Shown: positions 1 through 12,200 of the stretch, in pieces
Layout of the letters: each line of letters starts with the position of its first letter
Numbering within the stretch: position 1 is the stretch's first letter
Source: Hyalella azteca
Taxonomy: Eukaryota; Arthropoda; Malacostraca; Amphipoda; Hyalellidae
NCBI RefSeq assembly: GCF_000764305.2
Contig: NW_025932927.1
Location: 62,001 to 126,000 of the forward strand
Direction: 5' to 3'
Length of the DNA: 64,000 nucleotides
Notes under the pieces: model-generated
What the model was told of the DNA's origin: nothing
Database searches by the model: none
Seen by the model: only the letters and a program-made list of their open reading frames with translations
Program-made: the position numbers and the translations under genes

Positions 1-215
1 AAGTAACTCCCCCCAACACCATTGTCACCCAGCACTCCCAAAACCCCAACCGCATCCCCCAGCATCCTCCTTCCTCCTACCAGGTTACTAATCACTCCCA
101 CTCCCGCTCCCTCGTCGGAATGTCTCCTCCCCCCTCCACCGTCCCCCAGCACTCCCACTCCCGCTCCCTCGTGGACTCCCAAGTGCTGCAAGAAAGCCTC
201 GGCCCTCAAATCAAG
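1..215 (+). CDS. sdt: exon 1 (partial): N-terminal low-complexity tail before the extra PDZ
   Basis: The frame beginning at base 3 is open through 71 codons and ends at an AAG|GTAAAT donor (phase 0). The protein is rich in Pro, Ser, His and Thr and contains an internal duplication: the motif HSHSRSLV occurs twice, about 17 residues apart. It reads straight into the PDZ exon as LGPQIK-KVSVF. The exon continues to the left of the window or starts at one of several internal CCCCCAG acceptors (for example after base 149, also in frame). Confidence 0.6.
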
Positions 216-3200
216 GTAAATACTTCGTGTGATAAAATATTTGACTTTAAGCTTCAGAATTTGACTCCGAGATAGCTTCCCTCAGCTGCGGTTCTTGGCA
301 TGGGGAGGGCCCTTACAAGGGACCATACACTGCCCGTTATCAGCACTGGCCATCCGATGCTGGGGGCGTAAGAGGGCCATCCGATGCTGGGGGACGTAAG
401 AGGGCCGTCCGATGCTGGGGGACGTAAGAGAGCCGTCCGATGCTGGGGGCGTAAGAGGGCCGTCCGATGCTGGGGTGCGTAAGAGGGCCGTCCGATGCTG
501 GGNNNNNNNNNNNNNNNNNNNNNNNNNNNNNNNNNNNNNNNNNNNNNNNNNNNNNNNNNNNNNNNNNNNNNNNNNNNNNNNNNNNNNNNNNNNNNNNNNN
601 NNNNNNNNNNNNNNNNNNNNNNNNNNNNNNNNNNNNNNNNNNNNNNNNNNNNNNNNNNNNNNNNNNNNNNNNNNNNNNNNNNNNNNNNNNNNNNNNNNNN
701 NNNNNNNNNNNNNNNNNNNNNNNNNNNNNNNNNNNNNNNNNNNNNNNNNNNNNNNNNNNNNNNNNNNNNNNNNNNNNNNNNNNNNNNNNNNNNNNNNNNN
801 NNNNNNNNNNNNNNNNNNNNNNNNNNNNNNNNNNNNNNNNNNNNNNNNNNNNNNNNNNNNNNNNNNNNNNNNNNNNNNNNNNNNNNNNNNNNNNNNNNNN
901 NNNNNNNNNNAACTTTGAGAGTGAGACCTCCAAAATAAGGACATATTACAACGAAAGAAGGGGGAGACTGTGCAGGATTCCCCCATTTAATAACCGAGCC
1001 GCGGCCAGAGTACAGACTCTTCGTGAGGGATCACTGTCCGTGGTAGGACCGAGACTCTTTAATGCCTTGCCAAAAGCGCTGAGAGGAGGGGAGTTTACCC
1101 TTGCAACATTCAAGAGACAACTGGACAAGTGGTTGAGCAAGATCCCGGACTGTCCAGTAATGGGAAACTACCATCAGCAAGCGACAAGCAACAGCATCTT
1201 GCATCAGCGTGCCCAAATGAGGGCTAATAAACGGAACACGTCCAACGTTACATCCGACGACGACTCGGAGACGGAGGACGACGAAGGCGGCGCATCAGCG
1301 TGACCTGGACTGCGACGTCCTAAACTCATCATAAGGTCATAAGGTCATAAGGTGGGGGATGTAAGAGGGCCGTCCGATGCTGGGGGGCGTAAGAGGGCCG
1401 TCCGATGCTGGGGGGCGTAAGAGGGTCGTCCGATGCTGGGTGCGTAAGAGGGCCGGCCGATGCTGGGGGACGTCAGAGGGCCGGCCGATGCTGGGTGCGT
1501 AAGAGGGTCATCCGATGCTGGGGGACGTAAGAGGGCCATTCGATGCTGGGGGCGTAAGAGGGCCATCCGATGCTGGGGGCGTAAGAGGGCCGGCCGATGC
1601 TGGGGGGACGTAAGAGGGCCATCCGATGCTGGGGGCGTAAGAGGGCCATCCGATGCTGGGTGCGTAAAAGGGCCATCCGATGCTGGGGGGCGTAAGAGGG
1701 CCATCCGATGCTGGGGCGTAAGAGGGCCGGCCGATGCTGGGGAGCGTAAGAGGGCCATCCGATGCAGGGGGACATAAGAGGGCCATCCGATGCTGGGTGC
1801 GTATGAGGGCCATCCGATGCTGGGGTGCGTAAGAGGGCCATCCGATGCTGGGGGCGTAAGAGGGCCGTCCGATGCTGGGGACCGTAAGAGGGCCATCCGA
1901 TGCTGGGGACCGTAAGAGGGCCATCCGATGCTGGGTGCATATGAGGGCCATCCGATGCTGGGTGCGTAAGAGGGCCATCCGATGCTGGGGTGCGTAAGAG
2001 GGCCGTCGGATGCTGTGGGGCGTAAGAGGGCCGTCCGATGCTGGGGGACGTAAGAGGTTGGGGGACGTAAGAGGGCCATCCGATGCTGGGGGGCGTAAGA
2101 GGGCCATCCGATGCTGGGGGACGTAAGAGGGCCGTCGGATGCTGTGGGGCGTAAGAGGGCCGTCCGATGCTGGGGGACGTAAGAGGGCCTTCCGATGCTG
2201 GGTGCGTAAGAGGGCCATCCGATGCTGGGGGGCGTAAGAGGGCCATCCGATGCTGGGTGCGTGAGAGGGCCATCCGATGCTGGGGGACGTAAGAGGGCCG
2301 TCCGGTGCTGGGGGACGTAAGAGGGCCATCCGATGCTGGGTGCGTAAGAGGGCCGTCCGATGCTGGGGGGCGTAAGAGGGCCGTCCGATGCTGGGGGGCG
2401 TAAGAGGGCCGTCCGATGCTGGGGGGCGTAAGAGGGCCGTCCGATGCTGGGGTGCGGAAGAGGGCCGTCCGATGCTGGGGGGCGTAAGAGGGCCATCCGA
2501 TGCTGGGGGGCGTAAGAGGGCCGTCCGATGCTGGGGGGCGTAAGAGGGCCGTCCGATGCTGGGGGGCGTAAGAGGGCCGTCCGATGCTGGGGGGCGTTAG
2601 AGGGCCGTCGGATGGTGTAGTAAATAGTTTTCTCAGTGTCCGCTGCTGCGCAGTTAACTTCACACCAGAACTCGTTCGCATGCAAACATGTCTCGGCAGG
2701 CTTAGGTTAAGTCCAACCTGCGGTTCATCCCGATATAGCCTGCCTCGCTTCCTGGGCGCCGTCGAGTGGATGTCCTTTGTATCGCATCAACGCCCCTGCG
2801 TCATCCTGACCCACTATGTATGGCCCTCACGCCCTTCGTTTGGCCATCACTCCCTTTGTGTCACCATCACGCCCTTCATGCTGACTCATGCCCTTCGTTT
2901 GGCCATCACTCCCTTTGTGTCACCATCACGCCCTTCATGCTGTACTCACGCCCTTCGTTTGGCCATCACGCCCTTTGTGTCACCATCACGCCCTTCATGC
3001 TGTACTCACGCCCTTCGTTTGGCCATCACGCCCTTTGTGTCATCATCACGCCCTTCATGCTGTACTCACGCTCTTCGTTTGGCCATCACGCCCTTTGTTT
3101 CACCATCATGCCCTTCATGCTGTACTCACGCCCTTCGTATAACCTAACCCTCTCCCCCCACAGAAGGTGTCGGTGTTCATGGGCCCTGCGGACCGCAGGT

Positions 3201-6200
3201 TTGGGTTCTCCGTGGTGGGGGGCAGCGACGACCCCCACAGCCCCCCTCGCCTGGACCACATCGCCCCAGGTGAGGGGGAAGCTTCTGCGTGATGTTGAGT
3301 AGTTCGTGGCGGCAGCATTCGTGCTTACGAGCTGCGTGATGTTGAGTAGTTCGTGGCAGCAGCATTCGTGCTTACGAGCTGCGTGATGTTGAGTAGTTCG
3401 TGGCGGCAGCATTCGTGCTTACGAGCTGCGTGATGTTGAGTAGTTCGTGACAGCAGCATTCGTGCTTACGAGCTGCGTGATGTTGAGTAGATTGCCGAGC
3501 GTCTACTCGCGATCAGTTGTGACGTGAGTTTTGATGCAATCCCCACCTGCAGATGTCGAGGGAACTGAGGGACATGTTGGGGAAAGGTGGGAGTGGGGAC
3601 AGGTGGCTGTGGGGACAGTTGGGAGTGGGGGGGAGTGGCGGCCCATCAATGGACGAGAGAGAGTTGCGGGTTTAGGGAGCTCGGGGAAGAAGTGGGGGAA
3701 TCGAGCGATCGATTTGGGAGTTGCGATGCCTTCCCCTGCGGGGCGAGGCTGGACTCCCCACCTGCCCCCACCTGCCCCCCACCCCCACCTGTTACGTGAC
3801 GTCACGCTGGTCACGCTCGTGACGTCATGCTAGTCACGCTCGTGACGTCACGCTGGTCACGCTCGTGACGTCACGCTAGTCACGCTCGTGACGTCACGCT
3901 AGTCACGCTCGTGACGTCACGCTAGTCACGCTCGTGACGTTTCGATAGTCACGCTCGTGACGTCACGCTGGTCACGCTCGTGACGTCACGCTAGTCACGC
4001 TCGTGACGTCACGCTGGTCACGCTCGTGTGTCCCAGCACACATCAGTCCCCGTGTCACAGTCCCGGTATCACTATAATTATAATTGATTATAATAATTAA
4101 AGTAGATTATTAATATATATTATAATCAGGACGTATTACCCATGCTGGGACCCAAGGAGTGCCTGTGGGTGCAATTTATTCATTATGCATTGTACAGTTG
4201 CAGCTGCGAATAGAATCTCTTTATTTGTTTCTTAATTTTTAGCACCGCTTGAATATCCTCGATGAACTCCAGACTTGTTGATGAACAGAAAAATTTATTT
4301 GAAAAATTTGATGATCGTAAGCTGTCAATGTGATGATCGTAAGCTGTCAATGTGATGATCGTAAGCTGTCAATATGATGATCGTAAACTCCCTCTCTTCT
4401 GCTCCCTCTCTTCTGCTCCCTCTCTTCTGCTCCCTCTCTTCTGCTCCCTCTCTTCTGCTCCCTCTCTTCTGCTCTCTCTCTTCTGCTCCCTCTCTTCTGC
4501 TCCCTCCCTTCTGCTCCCTCTCTTCTGCTCCCTCTCTTCAATTAATTCACTTGCCTCCTCACTGCCTCCCCTATCCCTCTCCATTCCCCTCTGCCCACTC
4601 TTATCCCGCCTTCTCTCTACTCCTCTCTCTCCCCTGACACTCCAATTCTGTCTGCTTTTCACCTTCCTCTCCCTCTTCCATTCCCCTCTCTCTTTCTACC
4701 CTATTACTCTCAACTCTCCCTCTCTTCCCTCTCTTCTCCCTCTCCCTCTCTTCCCCTCTCTCCCTCTCTACTTCCCCTCTCCACACCACACCGCGCCTCT
4801 CACTCCTTGACTCAGTCAGTTGCCATTGACACACCGACACAGCAGCGTCGCCGTGTGACACACTCCCGTCACCTATGCCACCATGGCAACAATCAGCTGA
4901 CACACTGTCACTGTGTCACATCACAGTCGCTGTGTCAACTTGTTGTGCGTCTGTCAACTCCAGTGACGTTATGTCAACGTGAGGCAACTGTCTGGAGTTG
5001 TCCTAGCCCGTCCCGAATTATTGGCCGTGTGTCAACTATTGGTGTCAACTCAGTGCCATTGTGTCAACTATTGCTGTCAACTCAGCGCAATTGTGCCAAC
5101 TATTGGTGTCAACTCAGTGCCATTGTGTCAACTATTGGTGTCAACTCAGTGCCATTGTGTCAACTATTGGTGTCAACTCAGTGCCATTGTGTCAACTATT
5201 GGTGTCAACTCAGTGCCATTGTGTCAACTATTGGTGTCAACTCAGTGCAATTGTGTCGACTAAATGTGTTAAATCGTTAATTGGTTGAGTCAATGTGTTA
5301 AATCGTTAATTGGTTGAGTCAATGTTCATGATACGCAGAGCCAAACCTTGGCTCGGTGTGTGGGTTTATGAAAAATTATTTCGTGCTGCATGAATTATTT
5401 CGCGTTGCGAAATAATAATAGTGCACGAATGCAAAAAGTCGCGACTAATACCGAGACGAGGATAAGATTATGGAAATGAATTGAGATTTTAGAATAGAAC
5501 GAAAAATTATATTGTACTTAATTATAGCCTGCAAACCATCATGATGCACCGCATGATGATGCTGGTGCAGGCTTGTGGACGCATTAGATGGAGGAGCCAT
5601 CGAAAACATTTTTAAATTTATTTACCCTTATTGCGACATAACCTGCATTGATGTGCAGTTATACCTGCTCTGTTGTGTACAGCTGCAGTGATGCTGCCAG
5701 ATGTACACATGTACAGCTGCAGTGATGCTGCCAGATGTACACATGTACAGCTGCAGCTGAATGGGCATATTCAGGTGCTGCTGCGCAGATGTAAAGCGGC
5801 GTTAGAGCAGCTCGCCTTCACGGTGCTTAAAGCTGTTGTCCTCACTGCTGTTGTCCTCACTGCTGTTGTCCTCACTGCTGTTGTCCTCACTGCTGTTGTC
5901 CTTACTGCTGTTGTCCTCACTGCTGTTGTCCTCACTGCTGTTGTCCTCACTGCTGTTGTCCTCACTGCTGTTGATCAACAAGAGTGGCAAATGTCAGGGC
6001 TACAAGAGTGGCATTCCTAAAGTCGGGCTCCCCCTGACTGGCTCCTTGCAATGACTGCAATGCCGCTAATAGATACTTAAATGCTGGCAGCAGATACCGT
6101 GGACTTTTGAGGTGATGTAACTGTGAAGCGTGGAAGCGTAGCATTAATATTTTAGGTGTAATCCTTATTGGATAAAGGTGATGTAACTGTGAAGCGTGGA

Positions 6201-9200
6201 AGCGTAGCATTAATATTTTAGGTGTAATCCTTATTGGATAATTTTGGATGAACCGAATAAAAACTTTTTTGGGAAATTCGCTATCCGACTGATATTTTAC
6301 TTGGGCAGCTGCCAATTAAATCCCCTTCAAAGAATTTTCCATACAAACAACATCTAAAGTTACCGCAAAGCCTGTGAAAATTGCAAAAAACGCGAATTTT
6401 AGCTTTATTTTATAATTTTAATGTTAAATTTTCGGAAGTTAACCTGGTCTGTTCAGGTGATGCTGCTTCATAAACATTTAATAAACAATTATAAACCATT
6501 AAACGGAATATGGCACAAATCTATTGATGCTAAGAGGTTCTTCTAGCTTCATACGCACGTCAACGCGCCAGTCCCTCCCCCCCCCCCTAGGTGGACCGCA
6601 GCATTTTACTGTCGCGTGTGCTGTACTTTATTTTATTGAACTTTATTATTATATTATATTGCAATAATATTTAGTGCATTTACTCACTTTTTATCTTTAT
6701 TTAATTCACCGCCTATCGACAAATATTTCGCTTCAGATAGAAATGATATTCTTATTCAATTATAGGCCACTGAGACATAGAAGCGCTGGTTTTTAGCGCA
6801 ACACGAGGATTAAAGGTCATAATGTTGAGATTTAATTGTTTGTTGGACCTTACAACATTAGTGATAGAATGTGACCAACACGCCGAGGGGCTTAAAATAT
6901 TTTATGTTTGAGCAGAACAATGAGATAACAATTCTAGCCATAACAGTTCATCAATCAATTACCCAAATTCTGTCGCCCGTACCTCAGAAGTTGAACTCTA
7001 CTATGAAAATGGCAATAATTTCTTGAACTCAGAAAATGAAGAAATTACAACTCGGTGTTTAGAATACAGTGCCGGAAATGGCTATACGACCACCCTGTTT
7101 TCTCCAAATATTTTTTCTTGCACAAAAAATTATAAGATTCTTATTATACGAGGTTAAAATACGTTTAAAAACGGTTCCAACGCAATGCGAAAAAAATAAT
7201 TTTCTCAAAATATATGAGATTAAATTATGAAAATTAGAAAAACCCAGGGGGAAATGGTTATAAGACCAGGATAGGTTTTTCTCAATTTTGGTATCTTTCT
7301 GCAATATTTTCACTTTAAAAAGTACAGCAATATAAAGAATATCTTGATTTTCGTCATTTAGGGCCTTTCTGGTGTACTTCTGGTGTAGTTCAGTGTCCTC
7401 ACTTATATTTTTTCGAAGTAAAATATATACCAAATGGAACAAGACTCACTGAGGCCGAGAAGGCGCAGATTTTCGGCTTTGTGAAATGCAGTAGAAGCCA
7501 ACGGGACATCGAAATGGGAATAAAATGCTCAAAACCCATTGCACAATCATTTTTTGCTAATCCGGACGGCTACGGGTGAAAAAAGCGCACTGGACCAACA
7601 CCAAAATTAACCAACAGGGATCTTAGGAGACTGTTTTCTGAGGCTTCTTAAACTTGCGCTACCTCTACTTCTATAAAATTGGCCACTGGAGTTGATGTGA
7701 CAGCACGACGCATCCGTTAGATATTGCATGACTCGAAGAAATTCAAATACATGACGAGGAAAAATGCCCCTGTGCTCCAACAAAAGCATATTATCAACCG
7801 ACAAAAATTTGCTGAAGAATATTTGCTTATTGGTAAAGGGATGGCACAAAATTATCTTCAGTGATTTAAAAAGTTCAATCTTTATGGTCCAGATAGATGG
7901 CAATGCTATTGGCACCACTGGACCGTGAGCCTGAATTCTTTTCCAAGCGGCAATCTTGTGGTGGTTCGGTCATGGTTTGGAGGGCGTTTAGCCGAAAGGG
8001 AAATCAACTCTAGCTATTTTACATGGGAGGCTACAAGCACACGCTGTTTTGCCAACTTTTTCCTTTTGCCAATGAGAAACATGAGGGATCATATGTTTTC
8101 CAACAAGACAATGCTTTGATTCACACCTCAAAATCAGCAAACATGTGGTTCCTATAGAGCAGAATATTACTCTGTTTGCCGTGGCCGGCGCTTAGTCCTG
8201 ATCTCAACCCCATTGAAAACTTATGGGGCATCATGGCGAGAGATCTTTACCAAAATGAGCGCCAGTTTCAATCTGTGAGTGACCTGAGCACGGCTATCGT
8301 TCGTTCTTGGGATAATATTTCTCAAAAGACACTGGATTATATGGTAAATAGCGTGGGGAGAAGATGCATTGAGGTAATTATGGCGAAAGGAGGTGAGATT
8401 GCCTATTAAAATGAGTTTATGTGATCCACAAACGGAAAAACATATCTTGGTCTTATAACCATTTCCACCTAGGCTTTTCTAATTTTCATAATTTCTTCTC
8501 ATATATTTTGAGAACATTATTTTTTGCGCATAGCGTTGGAACCGTTTTTAAACGTGGTTAAACCTCGTGTAATTAGAATCTCATATTTTCTGTGCAAGAA
8601 AAAATATTTGCAGAAAACTGGGTGGTTATATAGCCATTTCCGGCACTGTATCTGACTCAGATGAAACACTGGAAGTACAAACACGTTATCATCTTACAAG
8701 AACAATATGATGATTGTAAATATAATAATATAATTAAGTTAAGATTTGATGTTGCTTGCATTCGCCCCGACACCCTCAATAGCGATCCTGTAGTAGAAAC
8801 AAGAAGGTGCTCTATTGGAACAAGCCTTGCTCGATAACCTTCAATCAATAATGCAAATTAATAATGCAGGACAAATTTTAGTATATGAATAACTATCAAT
8901 TCGCAGTTTGGAAATATCATGAACTAGACTGGGATCGAGGTTTCTCGTAGCAAACTTCCACTAAACTGAAAATATCATTAATGCTTATATGTCATCCCAC
9001 TGAAACTATTGTCAAATTAATTTATTCTTCGGGAATAGCTTTATATTGAGACAACTTTATTTAGTATACAGGAAGGGGCCAAAAGCTGAAATATTCAGCT
9101 TAAAAATCTGGTAAGCCGTTGAAGGTCAATGATGCAAGAAATGTTTTTCAATGACTTTTGTAAAAAAAATTAAAGCAGGACAGCTTCATCCAAGGTAGAT

Positions 9201-12200
9201 AAGGAATAGAAAGATAAACCTCGTGTCAGTATTTATTGACAGTTGGAAGTTGATTTGGGAGACACAAGTCCTGTCGTTAGACATGATATTTTCAAATGGC
9301 GTATTGATTGATCTTCAATGTCCAAAATACTGCGTGTTATTAATGTTCATTATTGATCGTCGAACATCAAGAGCTTTTGTTCCGATGGTGGAATTTTCTT
9401 ATCTCTATTCCCGAAACATTTTTTAGCCTGTCGCAATTGCAGCTCTGAAAACCCAAAGTTTAGCGTAAATTTTTATGTAAATTTGACGTTTGAAGACGGT
9501 CATATTTTTTATTTGCATTTCTCATCAAGGCCTGATGTTTTAAGTAATAAGTTAGTTAGAAATTACTGCCATTTTCATAGTTGAGTTCAACTTTGAGATA
9601 CTGAGGACAGAATTTTAGTAATTGATTGATGAACTGTTATGGCTAGAATTGTTATCTCATTGTTCTGCTCAAACATAAGATACTTTAAACACCTCGGCAT
9701 GTTGTTCACATTCTATCACTAATGTTGCACGGTTCAACAAATAAATCTCAACATTATGTCCTGTAATCCTCGTGTCGCGCTAAAAACCAGCGCTTCTATG
9801 TCTTAGTGGCCTATAATTGAATAAGAATATCATTTCTATCTGAAGCGAAATATTTGTCGATAGGCGGTGAATGAAATAAAGATAAAAATGAGTAAATGCA
9901 CTAAATATTATTCCAATATAATATAATAATATATTTCAATAAAATAACCTACAGACCCACAGAGACACACGCGACAGTAAAATGCTGCGGTCCACCTAGG
10001 GGGGGGCAGGGACTAGCGCGTCGGCGTGAATATGAAGCTGGAAGAACCTCTTAGCATCAATATATTTGTGTTATATTCCGTTTACTGATTTATAATTGCT
10101 TATTAAATATTAATGAAGCAGTTGCACCTCAACAGACCAGATTAACTTAAAAAAATTTTGCATTAAAATGATAAATAAGCTAATAATCGCATTTTTTGCA
10201 ATTTTCAAAGACCTTGCGGCAGCTCTAGAAATTGTTCGCTTAGAAAATCCTTTGAGGGAGATTGATTTGGCAGTTGTCCGCGTAAAATAAACTAGTCGTA
10301 TAGCGAATTTTCAAAAAAGTTGATCTAAAAAAGTTGTTTTTCAGTTCTCAATAAACGAAACGGTGCGGCAGTCTTTGGTGGACATGGTTTATTGGTGCCA
10401 CTGTTATTGGTGGACATGGTTTATTGGTGCGGCGGTTATTGGTGGACATGGTTTATTGGTGCGGCTGTTATTGGTGGACATGGTTTATTGGTGCGGCGGT
10501 TATTGGTGGACATGGTTTATTGGTGCGGCTGTTATTGGTGGACATGGTTTATTGGTGCGGCGGTTATTGGTGGACATGGCTTATTGGCGCGGCTGTTATT
10601 GGTGGACATGGTTTATTGGTGCCGCTGTTCCTGGTGGACATGTCTTGTTGCTGGCCGAATTTGTTGTCAATTTAACTCAACGAACTTTACATGATTTTCT
10701 ATTCCACAAATATGTTGTTAAATATCATGAATAAGGTTGTATAGACATGACTAATATTTTACCTGTGCACTTTGAACATATTAGGCCAGTGAACAAAACA
10801 TGAATGCATACGCAAAATAGTCAAAACTTTTAGTTCAATGAAACGTGTTACTGAAGCCTGAGTCAGTCATGTCCTGAGCAAACTCTTGACTCACTTCAAA
10901 TGTCAAACTCTTGACTCACTTCAAATGTCACGCGTTGATCTGTCAAGTTGACGTCACTCCACCAAGGCAATTGAAGCAAACGTCAAACATGGTTGACCTT
11001 GGTGGTTACGTCATCATCTTGGTTGAGACCAAGGACAAGAAGATCAAGCTTTATGGTGAGTGTTTGGTTTGTTATGGTTATTATGGTATAATGTGTCAAG
11101 GACAAGAAGATCAAGCTTTATGGTGAGTGTTTGGTTTGTTATGGTGATTATGATATTTAAGTATAAATAATATTTAATATTCAAGTTGAAGGATTCTCAT
11201 TTTCGGCTCCAAAAATGACCGCCATGTAATGTGACGTTCATTATTGGCCGCCGCATATTGTGACGGACATTATTGGCCGCCACTTATTGTGACGGACATT
11301 ATTGGCCGCCACTTATTGTGAAGGACATTATTGGCCGCCGCTTATNTGGCCGCTATAGTCACCTGGTGTGGCCGCTATAGTCACCTGGTGTGGCCGCTAT
11401 AGTCACCTGGTGTGGCCGCTATAGTCACCTGGTGTGGCCGCTATAGTCACCTGGTGTGGCCGCTATAGTCACCTGGTGTGGCTGACCACAGGGCCAATTT
11501 AAAGCAAATATTTATAACTAACGTTGTTTTGACGATGAATGTTGTTCACGCAGGTCTTGCGTAGGCGGCTGGGCTGACATATCTCAAGATGTCTTGCAGC
11601 TTACCACGCTGAAGCTCTGATCATGCCAGCATTGCTCAGACCAACGCTCCGTGTTCTGGCTGCTCATAGCCGCCCTAGCGGGCCTGGCACTAACGTGTGT
11701 CGGTGCATAGCTGGGCATTACCGCTGCAATCATCCCTCACGTCAATAGCTAATTCTCTATTATTATTATTACTTTCTTTTCTTATGAAATCCCCTAGCTG
11801 GAGACTTTTCTCCAGAATGGGAACTAGACTGTATATGCTCTGGGCAAAACAGAGTGGCAGAGCAACATTTAAACTCGCACTGCGGTCACTGGCGTTGGTT
11901 TTAGCGCTGACGTATGTTTTGAAGACATCGCTTGCTATTATAAATCTGCATTCTTATCCCCGCCTTCAACTCCTCTCTCAGAGGTTACGTATACTTTAAC
12001 ATCTCGACAACTCTTTACTTTGTAGCAAGCTTCTTCCTTCCAGGCTCGCCCAATGCATTGTCCTCTCGGGGAAAATAAGCATCCGCAACAATTGTGTGAT
12101 GCCAAGTAGCATCTCCATACCCTCCTGCATGGACACCCAACCGTGCGATGCCATCAATAATAATGTAAACATTGTGTAGGTATTTCCAATCCAAACCATG

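Larger units (their letters stand above)
6261..10323. mobile_element. composite element with about 765-bp inverted terminal arms
   Basis: 6261-7023 is an inverted copy of 9557-10323, with substitutions and small indels, over the whole length. Shared landmarks are the CCTAGGTGGACCGCAGCATT block (about 6589 left; inverted at about 9980 right) and GATGCTAAGAGGTTCTTC. The arms enclose a Tc3-like relic (7067-8648) and about 900 bases of AT-rich DNA with no recognisable gene. It looks like a foldback or long-TIR DNA transposon. Target-site duplications were not resolved. Confidence 0.75.

Noticed and set aside
22..219. Pro/Ser/Thr frame starting MSPSTPKTP
   Set aside because: Overlaps the true exon in a different frame; the frame from base 3 joins exon 2 in phase and continues the PDZ.
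1345..2685. Long minus-strand frames (up to 446 codons) with PASDGPLT repeats
   Set aside because: Product of the 27-28 bp minisatellite; no start context, no domain, open in several phases at once.
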